64,000 nt of DNA from Bacteriovoracaceae bacterium (GTDB taxonomy: Bacteria > Bdellovibrionota > Bacteriovoracia > Bacteriovoracales > Bacteriovoracaceae): NCBI GenBank assembly GCA_018649885.1, contig JABIHA010000122.1, forward strand, positions 32,797-96,796, written 5' to 3'. Under the pieces are notes generated by a model that made no database searches, was not told the origin of the DNA, and saw nothing but the letters and a program-made list of their open reading frames with translations. This document shows positions 19,701 to 28,102 of the stretch, one piece after another (position 1 is the stretch's first letter; every line of letters starts with the position of its first letter). The translations under genes and the position numbers were made by a program.

Positions 19701-20393
19701 ATGAAGATTCATCATCTTTCTATGCTTTTATCAGTCATTTTTCTTATGGTTTCATGCGAAACTACAACACTTCTCCCTTGGGAAGAAACGATTGACACTC
19801 TTCCTGCAGATGAATGTCGAATCACCACAAGTGATTTGGGCTCATCTAATGAAGCCAGCCAAGCTGTCGAAGATATGATCTCTGGGATTACATCTGCTTA
19901 CAGTGAGATGATTTACACAGTCACCAACTCAAATACATTCCAGTATAATAATGATTACAACCAATACGCCGATGATGATCGCTGGGGTGCCCATGTGGAT
20001 TACGACTGTGATGGAGCTGAGATATTTGTCTACATTTCAAAGCCCTATCCCATTGCTCAGGCAACCCAAGCAGAGCAAGATGTCACAAATCAGTTAGAAG
20101 AAAGTGGCTACCAAGTGTTAGCACTTGATTCTGATCTTATAACCACATCAGAAGGTGATTACATGGTATTTTCTCTTTACTATACCTATTCAGGAACAGA
20201 CTACGATGATGAGATTGCTTATATGACTGGAGCTGGAACAGGAACGAAATCAAAGCAAATGATTAGTAACCTACGTGCTATTCCAAGTGCTCTGGTACCT
20301 GCTGAATATACAAGGTTTGTAAAAGCTGCAAGTGGAATTCAATCATCAGTAAGATCAATTGTTGGTAAAAGTCTTCAATCAGTTGCAAAATAA
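19701..20393 (+). CDS. lipoprotein of unknown function (230 aa)
   Basis: The N-terminus is a lipoprotein signal with lipobox L-M-V-S-C. A GGAGG site lies seven bases before the ATG. The mature protein is acidic, rich in Tyr/Asp/Ser and has few cysteines, with short blocks such as WGAHVDYDCDGAEIFVYISKP. No domain was recognised. It is followed eight bases later by a strong hairpin terminator, so it is probably a single-gene unit, divergent from the upstream regulator. Confidence 0.75.
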   Translation: MKIHHLSMLLSVIFLMVSCETTTLLPWEETIDTLPADECRITTSDLGSSNEASQAVEDMISGITSAYSEMIYTVTNSNTFQYNNDYNQYADDDRWGAHVDYDCDGAEIFVYISKPYPIAQATQAEQDVTNQLEESGYQVLALDSDLITTSEGDYMVFSLYYTYSGTDYDDEIAYMTGAGTGTKSKQMISNLRAIPSALVPAEYTRFVKAASGIQSSVRSIVGKSLQSVAK

Positions 20394-20400
20394 CTTCTTA

Positions 20401-20430
20401 CAGGTGCCCTAGGTGGGCACCTGATTTTCT
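20401..20430 (+). terminator. rho-independent terminator after the 19701 lipoprotein
   Basis: A perfect 9-bp stem (CAGGTGCCC / GGGCACCTG) with a 5-base loop is followed by ATTTTCT. It begins eight bases after the lipoprotein stop and ends at the stop of the convergent gene. Confidence 0.85.
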
Positions 20431-22261
20431 ACTCAGGAACAGCTGGTAAGAATATTTCTAAATTTTCCATAGGTATTCTTTGGGCACTCTTATCTCCACT
20501 ACCAAGGTCCCCTGGCTTAAACCAAGAGTCAGGACAGTCACGACAGCGAACAAATAAAAAGTTTCTTGCATGGCCCACTCGAGCTCTAGTACCTGCTGAG
20601 GTAAAATCTCTTCCAGCTTCTAAAAACTCATGTGTCATTATAGAGTCAATTTCTCCAGGGCCTAGGGCCCTAATTCTTCCTTCAGGTATTTGATCACCAA
20701 TGTCTAGGTAGTACTTCTCAAGTGCAACTAGGTCGAATTCTCTATCGCTTGCTCCCTTTTGCAAATCTTTTAACCTAGTTCTTACTCTATCAAGAAAGGC
20801 TTTCTTTCGAACGGGATCTGAACCAAACATACTCGAGACTTGCTCCATAGAGTAAACATTTGCTCTCCCCACGGAAGTTGGCGGGCCTCCTGCTAATCCA
20901 GACCTCACCAAAACCTCAGCATCATCTCTCGTAAAATTGCCTTCCTTTCTGAGAATTCGAACCTTTTCTTTTATTTCGGCCTCAGTATATTCATAGACCC
21001 CTCTCTCTCCTTCACCAACTGCGTGAGCTCGAAGAAGGGCTTCACTTTGAACATCTGTCAGACTATCTTTTCCTAGGACACTCGCTGCTGTAGAGACACG
21101 TGCAGAGTCATCTAACTGTGAGTGAGTAAGAACAATTTCTGTTGAAAATTCACTGCGGGCTGCCGTACTTCCACTACCCCCACCCTCACTAAGGGCTCCC
21201 CTCGCACTTTGCCGAAGAGCTGAACTTTCTGCAGCGGCAAGTGCCTCTCCATCATCTGAAAGTAGACGAACTAGAGTTTCAAAACTTCCCATCATCTCTT
21301 TCATTTCAGCTGGTGATAGGCCTAGCTTTTCTGCCAATTTTGGAATCATATCACTTTTCACATGGGCCAATTTTTCGGGATCAATCATTTTCTTCAAAGC
21401 CTCGATGGCCTTGGGGCCAAAGATATTATCCTTAATAAACCTAGCTGCTGCGGCTTCACCATCGACTAACATTATTTTGTAGGCCTGCTTAACGACATCG
21501 TCACTAATCAAGCGACTGGCATAAGCACCGCCTCCAGCAAGAGCGACATTGAGAACAATTGATATGGCAGAGCCAAAGATCGCAGCTCCTTTTTCTACAA
21601 CCATTTCATCACCTAATTTAGAAACATAGTCACTTCCTACAAGAAACTCCATATCCTTTGCTGTTTTAAATTGTTCATTCTTTTCAAAGTAGTGAGACCA
21701 GATAATAGCAAGGTCTGCACTGGCACCGGCTCCAGCACTGATGGCCCATCCTGAACCAAAAGATAGGGCAGCAAAGGAAACTGCAAGTCCAGAGACAACA
21801 CTACCAAGAACTAGCTCTTTTCCTGTTTTTCCCATTTGATCAATGTTGTTCACCTTATCGAGGATAATGCACATCTTTGCCATTTCAGCGACACTACTAA
21901 GTCCAAGGGCATTCATATTTTCCATATGAGACTTGATAACTGGAGATGATAAGTAGGGCACAAAGGTCGAAAATTGAGAGGGATTCAAATCGCAAATTTC
22001 TTTAAAGTGACCAAGATAATTTTTCTCAGGATTTCTCTCACCTTCAAACTCTTCGTTTTTTTGGTAAATCAAGCGGTCAAAGAAACCAATGTCTCGACAT
22101 GACATATTTTGGTCAAAAACAGTTTGCCTCTCATCAGGTGTTAAGTGGTACCACATCTGCCTTAAAAGACTTTTCTTGAGTGCTAAAAAAGTATCGCGCC
22201 TTTCTCTGGAGGCGAGACAATCTAGACTACCATCAACTTGAGGGGCCCTCTCTCCTAGCAC
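20429..22261 (-). CDS. C-terminal part of a split secreted protein with hydrophobic hairpins (610 aa)
   Basis: The frame starts at a GTG at 22261, but it stays open a further 61 codons upstream to the stop of the preceding gene, in the same frame and with no ATG. Two glycine/alanine-rich hydrophobic segments (around residues 150-185 and 230-250) look like membrane-inserting hairpins. A segment around 385-455 reads VLGKDSLTDVQSEALLRAH then KVRILRKEGNF, a repeat-like helical module I associate with exported Bdellovibrionota proteins. No signal peptide is present on this half. It is best read as the second part of one gene with 22445-23218. Function is unknown; a pore-forming or membrane-active role is speculative. 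Confidence 0.65.
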   Translation of the reverse strand: MLGERAPQVDGSLDCLASRERRDTFLALKKSLLRQMWYHLTPDERQTVFDQNMSCRDIGFFDRLIYQKNEEFEGERNPEKNYLGHFKEICDLNPSQFSTFVPYLSSPVIKSHMENMNALGLSSVAEMAKMCIILDKVNNIDQMGKTGKELVLGSVVSGLAVSFAALSFGSGWAISAGAGASADLAIIWSHYFEKNEQFKTAKDMEFLVGSDYVSKLGDEMVVEKGAAIFGSAISIVLNVALAGGGAYASRLISDDVVKQAYKIMLVDGEAAAARFIKDNIFGPKAIEALKKMIDPEKLAHVKSDMIPKLAEKLGLSPAEMKEMMGSFETLVRLLSDDGEALAAAESSALRQSARGALSEGGGSGSTAARSEFSTEIVLTHSQLDDSARVSTAASVLGKDSLTDVQSEALLRAHAVGEGERGVYEYTEAEIKEKVRILRKEGNFTRDDAEVLVRSGLAGGPPTSVGRANVYSMEQVSSMFGSDPVRKKAFLDRVRTRLKDLQKGASDREFDLVALEKYYLDIGDQIPEGRIRALGPGEIDSIMTHEFLEAGRDFTSAGTRARVGHARNFLFVRCRDCPDSWFKPGDLGSGDKSAQRIPMENLEIFLPAVPE

Positions 22262-22444
22262 TTTTCTCAGTGGCCAATTTACACTTTCCAGAACATTTGA
22301 GGCGACTGACCTAAGTAAGACTCCCCCCTTGGCCTGTCCTGAAAGAGTGCAACCTAGTTCAGAAATTTGAGAAGCAATGGTATCTTTTGCACAAATAGTT
22401 CTAAAATCAATCGCCGATTGAGTCGCCTCACGGGGAGGTAGTGT

Positions 22445-23218
22445 TTAAGATATCCCTGTTGAAAGTTGATCAACCTCTACTAAATCAACAATTGGATCAA
22501 CACAAGGATCAACTGCAGGAGGTTCAACATCTGAATCAAAGCTCACAGTGGTTGTAGAAGGAAACAATAACTCAGTAGCATCATTTCGATAAACCCTCTC
22601 ACCCTCTTCCATCAACTTTGAGAAAATACCGTGAATAATTCTGTCATTATTTCCAAGAGCGCAGTACTGGTTTCCACTATCACAAGGCGAGTATTCATAA
22701 TAACTATGACCATTGTATTTTTTGGTTGAAAGGTTTGAAGATGTTCTATCTCGAAAGCCCCTTCCCTGCTCATCCACATACTTGGACTTTAATCTTGATG
22801 AAAGCTTTGTAATATCCACAAGTAATTTATAGGCATCATCGTGGACAGCTTTTAACCTAGAATCATCAGGCCCTAAAAATGCACACCTCGGAGAGCCAGA
22901 CTCACACTTTTGTTGTTGGTCACGATAGTAGTCATCCATCTCTTTTCGCGCCATATGTGCAACAATGACTCGACAAGTTTCTGGGACAACGTGATAGATT
23001 GTTTTCTTTTTTACTAATTCATCCACATCACCTAAATTCCAACGCAGATTTCCTTTTGGATCGACTCCCATGAATGAACTTCGAAATTTTCCAGGGTTTT
23101 GACAAGGCTTCATCACTTCTTTTTCAGGCTCATCGAAGAGACCAAATAAACTAAAACAATGAGCGCTACTGCTCATTGTGCAAAATATATAAATAAGGAC
23201 CTTAAGGTAAGCTCTCAC
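22445..23218 (-). CDS. N-terminal part of the same split secreted protein (257 aa)
   Basis: The gene starts at a GTG at 23218 with a weak ribosome-binding site. A Sec signal peptide is visible (hydrophobic stretch ending S-S-S-A-H-C). The mature part is cysteine-containing and rich in charged residues, with no recognised domain. It ends with a TAA at 22445-22447, after which the same frame continues open for 61 codons into the 610-residue frame. Together they would give about 929 codons. The break may be a nonsense mutation, a base-call error, or a true two-gene arrangement. Confidence 0.65.
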   Translation of the reverse strand: MRAYLKVLIYIFCTMSSSAHCFSLFGLFDEPEKEVMKPCQNPGKFRSSFMGVDPKGNLRWNLGDVDELVKKKTIYHVVPETCRVIVAHMARKEMDDYYRDQQQKCESGSPRCAFLGPDDSRLKAVHDDAYKLLVDITKLSSRLKSKYVDEQGRGFRDRTSSNLSTKKYNGHSYYEYSPCDSGNQYCALGNNDRIIHGIFSKLMEEGERVYRNDATELLFPSTTTVSFDSDVEPPAVDPCVDPIVDLVEVDQLSTGIS

Positions 23219-23395
23219 CTTCGATTTATCGGGGGTTTAGCATATTGCAATTACAGGTATTATATTTGGAGAATATTTTTCCCAAAAAGATAGTAACACT
23301 TCTTACTCGGCCATTATGCCGGCCAAAAATGAGATTGAATTTTAACGACTTAGCTTTCTAAATTGCACAAGACAGAAGAGATATGTGAGACCTCG

Positions 23396-25384
23396 CTACT
23401 GGTAAAGTCCCCTAGAATAGAGCTCCCAGGCAGCAAATGGAAAGTTAATAGAGCTCTCGACTCTCTTATTACTCGAATCCTCATTTTTCGTCAGCCTGAA
23501 TTTCTGTACTTTAAAAGTAAACTTCTCGCCTTCAGGACGAAGTACCATTAGATCCTCTCCTTCGAGATACCCAAAATGTCCATGGTATTGAGTGATCGCC
23601 CTTCCAGGGTAATCAGCCGGAAGAGAGAAAATATTAAAGCCAGGCATTGGAGTCTTGAGATCTTTCCCTAGAAAAGAAAGTAATGTTACTGGCAAATCTA
23701 TTAAGCTAACGATCTTTTTCTCATCCGCTACAGGTACATCTGGGCCTAGCAAAAATCCAGGAATATGAAATTTATGAAGAGGGATAAATTGATCCCCATA
23801 AACTCTGGTATTATGGTCCGCAACTGCCAGAACATAAGAGTGGGAAAAGAAGTCTTTCTCTTCAAGCTCACCAAGGAAGTAACCAAGAGAGTAATCCGAA
23901 TATTTCACAGCATTATGATGGCCTTCCTTAGGAAACTTTTTATTAAGTTCAAAATCACTATCAATAGGGTAATCAAATGGGCTGTGATTAGAAGATGTTA
24001 AAAATACTGCAAGATAAGGCCCTTTTACATCTTTAAGATGATCTAATCCAAATTTAAAAAGATCCTTATCATGCACTCCCCACGACCCTTCTTCATATTT
24101 TTTTCCAATTGTATGACTATCTAAGACTTCATCAAAACCATTACCCAGAAAAAAGGATTTCATTTCATCAAAGTTTGAATCCCCTCCACAAAAGAAAATA
24201 CTTTTGTAGCCATGGGGAGCAAGTGCTTTGGCGATGGTAAAGAAGTTTTTACGTGCCTTTCCAAGTTTAACAACTGAACGTCCAGGAGTAGGTGGAAAAC
24301 CAGCAACAACGGCCTCTATCCCTCTTACTGTCCTAGTTCCTGTTGCATATAATTTACTAAAGCTAAGTCCCTTTTTTGCATAATGATCAATATTGGGAGT
24401 TAAATCAGTACCTCCCAAATATCCTGTAAACTCAGCCCCTAAACTCTCTTCGAGAACAATTACAAAATTTGGCTTGGCTGAGCGTTCCTTTACCTTAAAG
24501 TTATGGCGAAAAGAATTTCCATCAATTGTTTTACCGTCGACTAGTGATAGATTTTTCATCTCAGACAGTGGATCACTTGAAGCAGTACCATTTCCATAGA
24601 CCTTGTATGGATTTCCCTCATGTTTCATTCTATAGCCTGCATAGATTAGAGAGTATGTTGAGTTAAGAACAACTTCATTAATAATAGGATTGGTACTAAA
24701 AGAAACAGAACTGATATTAGCAGGCCGATGCCCCAAGCTTGACCTTCCTCCGAGAAAACAAGTCGCCAAAATAAGAGGAATCATCAATATTTTTAACCAC
24801 CAAGTAGTTTTCTTCGATTCTCTAATTAAGTACACAAAACTATTTTTAAAAAGAATCGTCAGGATAGTTGAAGCTACAATGATGAAGATAAATTCAAATA
24901 GAAAACCTTTGACCATCATATTCCATACTTCTTTGGGGTACAATAAATATTCTAAGGCCTTTTGGTCAGGACGGTTTCCATACTCCCTCATAAAACCAAA
25001 AGTTAAAAGTTCTAGAAAGAAAATTAAAAAGGTTAATGGAAGGGCGGATAGACCTATTAATTTAGATCCAATTTTTTTCTTTAAGAAATGAGGGATAGCA
25101 AACAAAATGAGAGGCAGTGGAAGAACGAAATAAGACAGTGTCATAACGTCTAATCTAATGCCATTTGCAAACACAAGAAAAAAAGCTTTGGCCCCATCCA
25201 ACTCACCAAACTGAACTAGTAAATGAAAGAATCTGAAAATCGCCCAAGTTAGTGCCAAAAATATTCCTGTAAAGGCAAGTGGAGCAAGCTCTTTCAAACA
25301 CAGAAATTTGTTTAAATATTTTGGCCGGATGCTAAGAGCTCCAAGAGCATCCATAGAGGTTAAAAATTTTTCTTTATATTTCAT
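23396..25384 (-). CDS. LTA synthase / sulfatase-like phosphoglycerol transferase, membrane
   Basis: The N-terminal 230 residues hold about five transmembrane segments, and the extracytoplasmic C-terminus is an alkaline-phosphatase-fold (sulfatase) domain. The domain starts near residue 305 (NFVIVLEES) and shows ATGTRTVRG near residue 348, where LtaS-type enzymes carry the catalytic Thr. SSNHSPFD and VADHNTR supply the further metal-site motifs. In this family the enzyme transfers phosphoglycerol or phosphoethanolamine to envelope glycans or lipids. The organism looks Gram-negative, so the acceptor is more likely a periplasmic glycan or lipid than LTA, which is inference. Length (662 aa) is normal. 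A 177-bp gap separates it from the split gene downstream. Confidence 0.88.
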   Translation of the reverse strand: MKYKEKFLTSMDALGALSIRPKYLNKFLCLKELAPLAFTGIFLALTWAIFRFFHLLVQFGELDGAKAFFLVFANGIRLDVMTLSYFVLPLPLILFAIPHFLKKKIGSKLIGLSALPLTFLIFFLELLTFGFMREYGNRPDQKALEYLLYPKEVWNMMVKGFLFEFIFIIVASTILTILFKNSFVYLIRESKKTTWWLKILMIPLILATCFLGGRSSLGHRPANISSVSFSTNPIINEVVLNSTYSLIYAGYRMKHEGNPYKVYGNGTASSDPLSEMKNLSLVDGKTIDGNSFRHNFKVKERSAKPNFVIVLEESLGAEFTGYLGGTDLTPNIDHYAKKGLSFSKLYATGTRTVRGIEAVVAGFPPTPGRSVVKLGKARKNFFTIAKALAPHGYKSIFFCGGDSNFDEMKSFFLGNGFDEVLDSHTIGKKYEEGSWGVHDKDLFKFGLDHLKDVKGPYLAVFLTSSNHSPFDYPIDSDFELNKKFPKEGHHNAVKYSDYSLGYFLGELEEKDFFSHSYVLAVADHNTRVYGDQFIPLHKFHIPGFLLGPDVPVADEKKIVSLIDLPVTLLSFLGKDLKTPMPGFNIFSLPADYPGRAITQYHGHFGYLEGEDLMVLRPEGEKFTFKVQKFRLTKNEDSSNKRVESSINFPFAAWELYSRGLYQ

Positions 25385-25602
25385 CTTCTACCTAAAGATT
25401 ATTTCAAATCCCTTAATTCTATTTATCTCGTGATATTTATTGCTCTTAATGTAAGAGGTGAAGCCTCTTAGTTGCGGCGAATGGTAGCAAATATACTAAC
25501 CAAGGTGTGTGAGTCATGACAAATATCATTGATATGATACAGGGGTCTTTTGGAATAGTCTAAATATGTATTAAGGGGAATAAGGGTCATGCACACGGGT
25601 AC

Positions 25603-25631
25603 AAAAAAGGGGTTTCATTACGAAACCCCTT
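25603..25631 (-). terminator. rho-independent terminator after tRNA-Arg
   Basis: On the minus strand a perfect 10-bp stem (AAGGGGTTTC / GAAACCCCTT) with a 5-base loop is followed by a run of T. It lies about ten bases past the 3' end of the tRNA. Confidence 0.88.
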
Positions 25632-25641
25632 ATCTATTATC

Positions 25642-25718
25642 TGGCACGGGTGGAGAGATTCGAACTCCCGACCAATTGGTTCGAAGCCAACTACTCTATC
25701 CAGCTGAGCTACACCCGC
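25642..25718 (-). tRNA. tRNA-Arg (anticodon TCG)
   Basis: The minus-strand sequence folds into a full cloverleaf of 77 nt with an encoded CCA. The acceptor arms are GCGGGTG and CACCCGT (one G-U pair), the D arm opens with GCTCAGCTGG, and the T loop is TTCGAAT with a GGGAG/CTCTC stem. The anticodon stem GTTGG/CCAAT encloses the loop CTTCGAA, which gives anticodon TCG (reads CGA). A strong terminator lies just downstream, and a decayed copy lies 93 bp upstream on the same strand. Confidence 0.93.
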
Positions 25719-25756
25719 ATTTTCTAAGCTATCTTTTGTTTCATATTGCGCATCAT

Positions 25757-25815
25757 TTGCCTGACCAATTGGCTCGAGGCCAACGACTCTATCCAGCTGA
25801 GCTAATTCTGCGCTA
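25757..25815 (-). pseudogene. decayed partial copy of the adjacent tRNA-Arg
   Basis: A 43-nt segment (25762-25804) matches the D arm and anticodon arm of tRNA-Arg (25669-25711) at 39 of 43 positions. Base 33 of the anticodon loop is C, not the invariant U. The T arm and the 3' acceptor strand are not recognisable, and no CCA follows. It is upstream in the same transcript orientation and is probably a tandem duplicate that lost its 3' half. Confidence 0.75.
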
Positions 25816-25926
25816 TGGTGAAGCAAATATTAACAATTAACAAGGGATGTGGCCATGGCCAAAAATCTGACAAATGGAAATCCTTTCTCTAAAATAATGT
25901 TCTAAAAACAAATAACTGGAAAACAA

Positions 25927-26907
25927 ATGAGCGATACTGCAATGAAGAATAATAGGCTAAAAGACTCCATCCTCGAAGGTCCTGGACCCTCCACCTCCAA
26001 AGAGGCCATCAACCTTTTCGCCAAAGGTGTGGCCATGGGAACTGCTGATATTATTCCAGGTGTTTCAGGTGGAACGATCGCTTTCATAACAGGCATTTAT
26101 TCACAACTTTTAAACGCCATTAAAAGTGTTGGCGCGGAAAGCCTTAAATCGTTGTTCAAATTTCAAATTGCCGACGCATTAAAACCCATTCATTTTAGGT
26201 TTCTGATCCCGCTAGGGCTTGGCATTATGGTTGCGTTGCTCAGCACAGCAAGGCTTATGAGTTTTCTATTGAAAAATCATCCAGTCCCCACTTGGTCATT
26301 ATTTTTTGGTCTAATACTGGCGTCGACTGTTGTGCTTGGAAAATCCATTGAAAATATTGCCTCTCTAAAAAATATAGTAATGATTATTCTGGGAGCGATT
26401 GCAGCATTTCTTATAGTAGGCCTAATCCCTGTCACAACTCCCACCAGCTGGTGGTTCATCCTCTTCTGCGGAATGATTGCTATAACGGCCATGATACTTC
26501 CTGGTATCAGTGGATCATTTATTTTACTGATTTTAGGAAAATATGAATTTATAACTGGTGCCTTAAAAAATCCCTTTAGTACTGAAAGTATCCAAACCAT
26601 TATAGTGTTTGTCATAGGAGCCTCAATTGGAATCACTGGCTTTTCTAGAGTACTAAGCTACCTTTTGATGCGCTTTAGAACACAGACGCTTTGTATCCTA
26701 ACTGGTTTAATGATTGGCTCACTTAGAAAAGTATGGCCTTGGAAGGAAGTTCTCTCTCAAAAGACCATCAGAGGAAAAATCCATATCCTGTCTGAAATGA
26801 ATATACTTCCAGCTCAATTTGAAAAAGCTGAGGCCATGGCACTTCTCATGCTCGTGGTAGGAATTATTTTAGTATTTTTGTTAGAAAAAATGGCCGAAAC
26901 AAAGTAA
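25927..26907 (+). CDS. DUF368 polyprenyl-phosphate translocase (PopT-type)
   Basis: This multi-pass membrane protein carries the DUF368 hallmark GTADIIPGVSGGT near residue 38 and the second, inverted motif MILPGISGSFILLILG near residue 190. DUF368 proteins have been shown to recycle undecaprenyl phosphate from the outer to the inner leaflet, to supply peptidoglycan and other glycan synthesis. About eight hydrophobic segments are visible. The gene is convergent with glf, with a short AT-rich gap that holds a weak AAACAAAG/CTTTGTTT inverted pair. Length (326 aa) is normal. Confidence 0.88.
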   Translation: MSDTAMKNNRLKDSILEGPGPSTSKEAINLFAKGVAMGTADIIPGVSGGTIAFITGIYSQLLNAIKSVGAESLKSLFKFQIADALKPIHFRFLIPLGLGIMVALLSTARLMSFLLKNHPVPTWSLFFGLILASTVVLGKSIENIASLKNIVMIILGAIAAFLIVGLIPVTTPTSWWFILFCGMIAITAMILPGISGSFILLILGKYEFITGALKNPFSTESIQTIIVFVIGASIGITGFSRVLSYLLMRFRTQTLCILTGLMIGSLRKVWPWKEVLSQKTIRGKIHILSEMNILPAQFEKAEAMALLMLVVGIILVFLLEKMAETK

Positions 26908-26914
26908 ACATCTT

Positions 26915-28051
26915 TCAAAAGGATTGAATCTTTGTTTTAAAATGATTGAGGGCCATAGTTACGACTTGATCCATGTCGAGATAAACATAACCTCCAAGCC
27001 TTCCTCCAAAGATCACATTCTTCTCATTTTTTGAAGCCGCAAGATATTTTTGATAAGTGAGTTTGTCACTATCTGAGCCAATGGGATAATAGGGATCTTC
27101 ACCCTTTTTAGCAAACTGAGAGAATTCTCTAAAAATTGTGGTCTTTGGATTGAACTCTCTTTCAGGATGATAGTGTTTAAATTCATGGATACGTGTAAAG
27201 GGAGTACTCTCATCAGCATAGTTCATCACTGTTGTTCCCTGAAAATCATCAATATCTAATGCTTCACTTTCAAAACGAAGTGTCCTCCACCCGAGCTGAC
27301 CGTATTGATATTCAAAATATCTATCAATTGGCCCTGAATAAATGACCACACAATCTTTTGGAATTTTGTCTTTAATATCAAAGTAATCTACCCCTAGCTC
27401 AGTCTCTATATTCTTGTGGCCAAGAAGATTCTCAAATAGTGTTCCATACCCATCGATAGGAATTCCTTCATAGGGATCACTAAAATATCGATCATTATAG
27501 GAATATCTAACTGGAAGTCTGTTAATAATGCTCTCAGGTAGCTCAGTTAAATTTTTCTGCCATTGCTTAGTACTGTATCCCTTTATAAAAGCTTCATAGA
27601 GAGGCTTACCAATTAAAGAGATTCCTTTTTCCTCAAAATTTGCGGGGTGATCAATGTGAAACTTTTTAATTTCACTCTCTACAAACTCCTTGGCCTCGCC
27701 AGGAGTAAATCTTTTTTCATAAAATTTATTAATTGTCATAAGGTTCATAGGCATCGAGTAAACTTCATCTAAGTGCTTTGTCAGCACTCGATGTCTATAA
27801 TTATTAAATTTGCAAAATAGATTTAAATATTCCCAGACCCTAACATCTTTGGAGTGAAATATATGACTTCCATAATTATGTACTTCAACACCAGTTCGCG
27901 AGTCTATTTCTGAATATGAGTTCCCGCCAATATGTTTTCTCTTATCAATGACTAAGACTCTTTTTCCTAGGACTTCCGCAATTCTTTCAGCAACGACTGC
28001 ACCATAAAATCCTGCACCAACAACTAAGTATTTTAGTCCGTCTAATTCCAA
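26915..28051 (-). CDS. glf: UDP-galactopyranose mutase
   Basis: Glf interconverts UDP-galactopyranose and UDP-galactofuranose using reduced FAD. The N-terminal Rossmann motif is YLVVGAGFYGAVVAERIAE, followed by IGGNSYSE and NYGSHIFH. The closing motif FGGRLGGYVYLDMDQ binds the flavin. Length (378 aa) is normal. The start codon appears to be TTG at 28051, since the nearest upstream ATG is in another frame. No other galactofuranose gene lies beside it, so it probably serves an LPS or capsule glycan made elsewhere. Confidence 0.93.
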   Translation of the reverse strand: MELDGLKYLVVGAGFYGAVVAERIAEVLGKRVLVIDKRKHIGGNSYSEIDSRTGVEVHNYGSHIFHSKDVRVWEYLNLFCKFNNYRHRVLTKHLDEVYSMPMNLMTINKFYEKRFTPGEAKEFVESEIKKFHIDHPANFEEKGISLIGKPLYEAFIKGYSTKQWQKNLTELPESIINRLPVRYSYNDRYFSDPYEGIPIDGYGTLFENLLGHKNIETELGVDYFDIKDKIPKDCVVIYSGPIDRYFEYQYGQLGWRTLRFESEALDIDDFQGTTVMNYADESTPFTRIHEFKHYHPEREFNPKTTIFREFSQFAKKGEDPYYPIGSDSDKLTYQKYLAASKNEKNVIFGGRLGGYVYLDMDQVVTMALNHFKTKIQSF

Positions 28052-28102
28052 AGGCCCATCCCCATAGTGATTATTTTAATATACTCACATTTTAATATAG
28101 GT

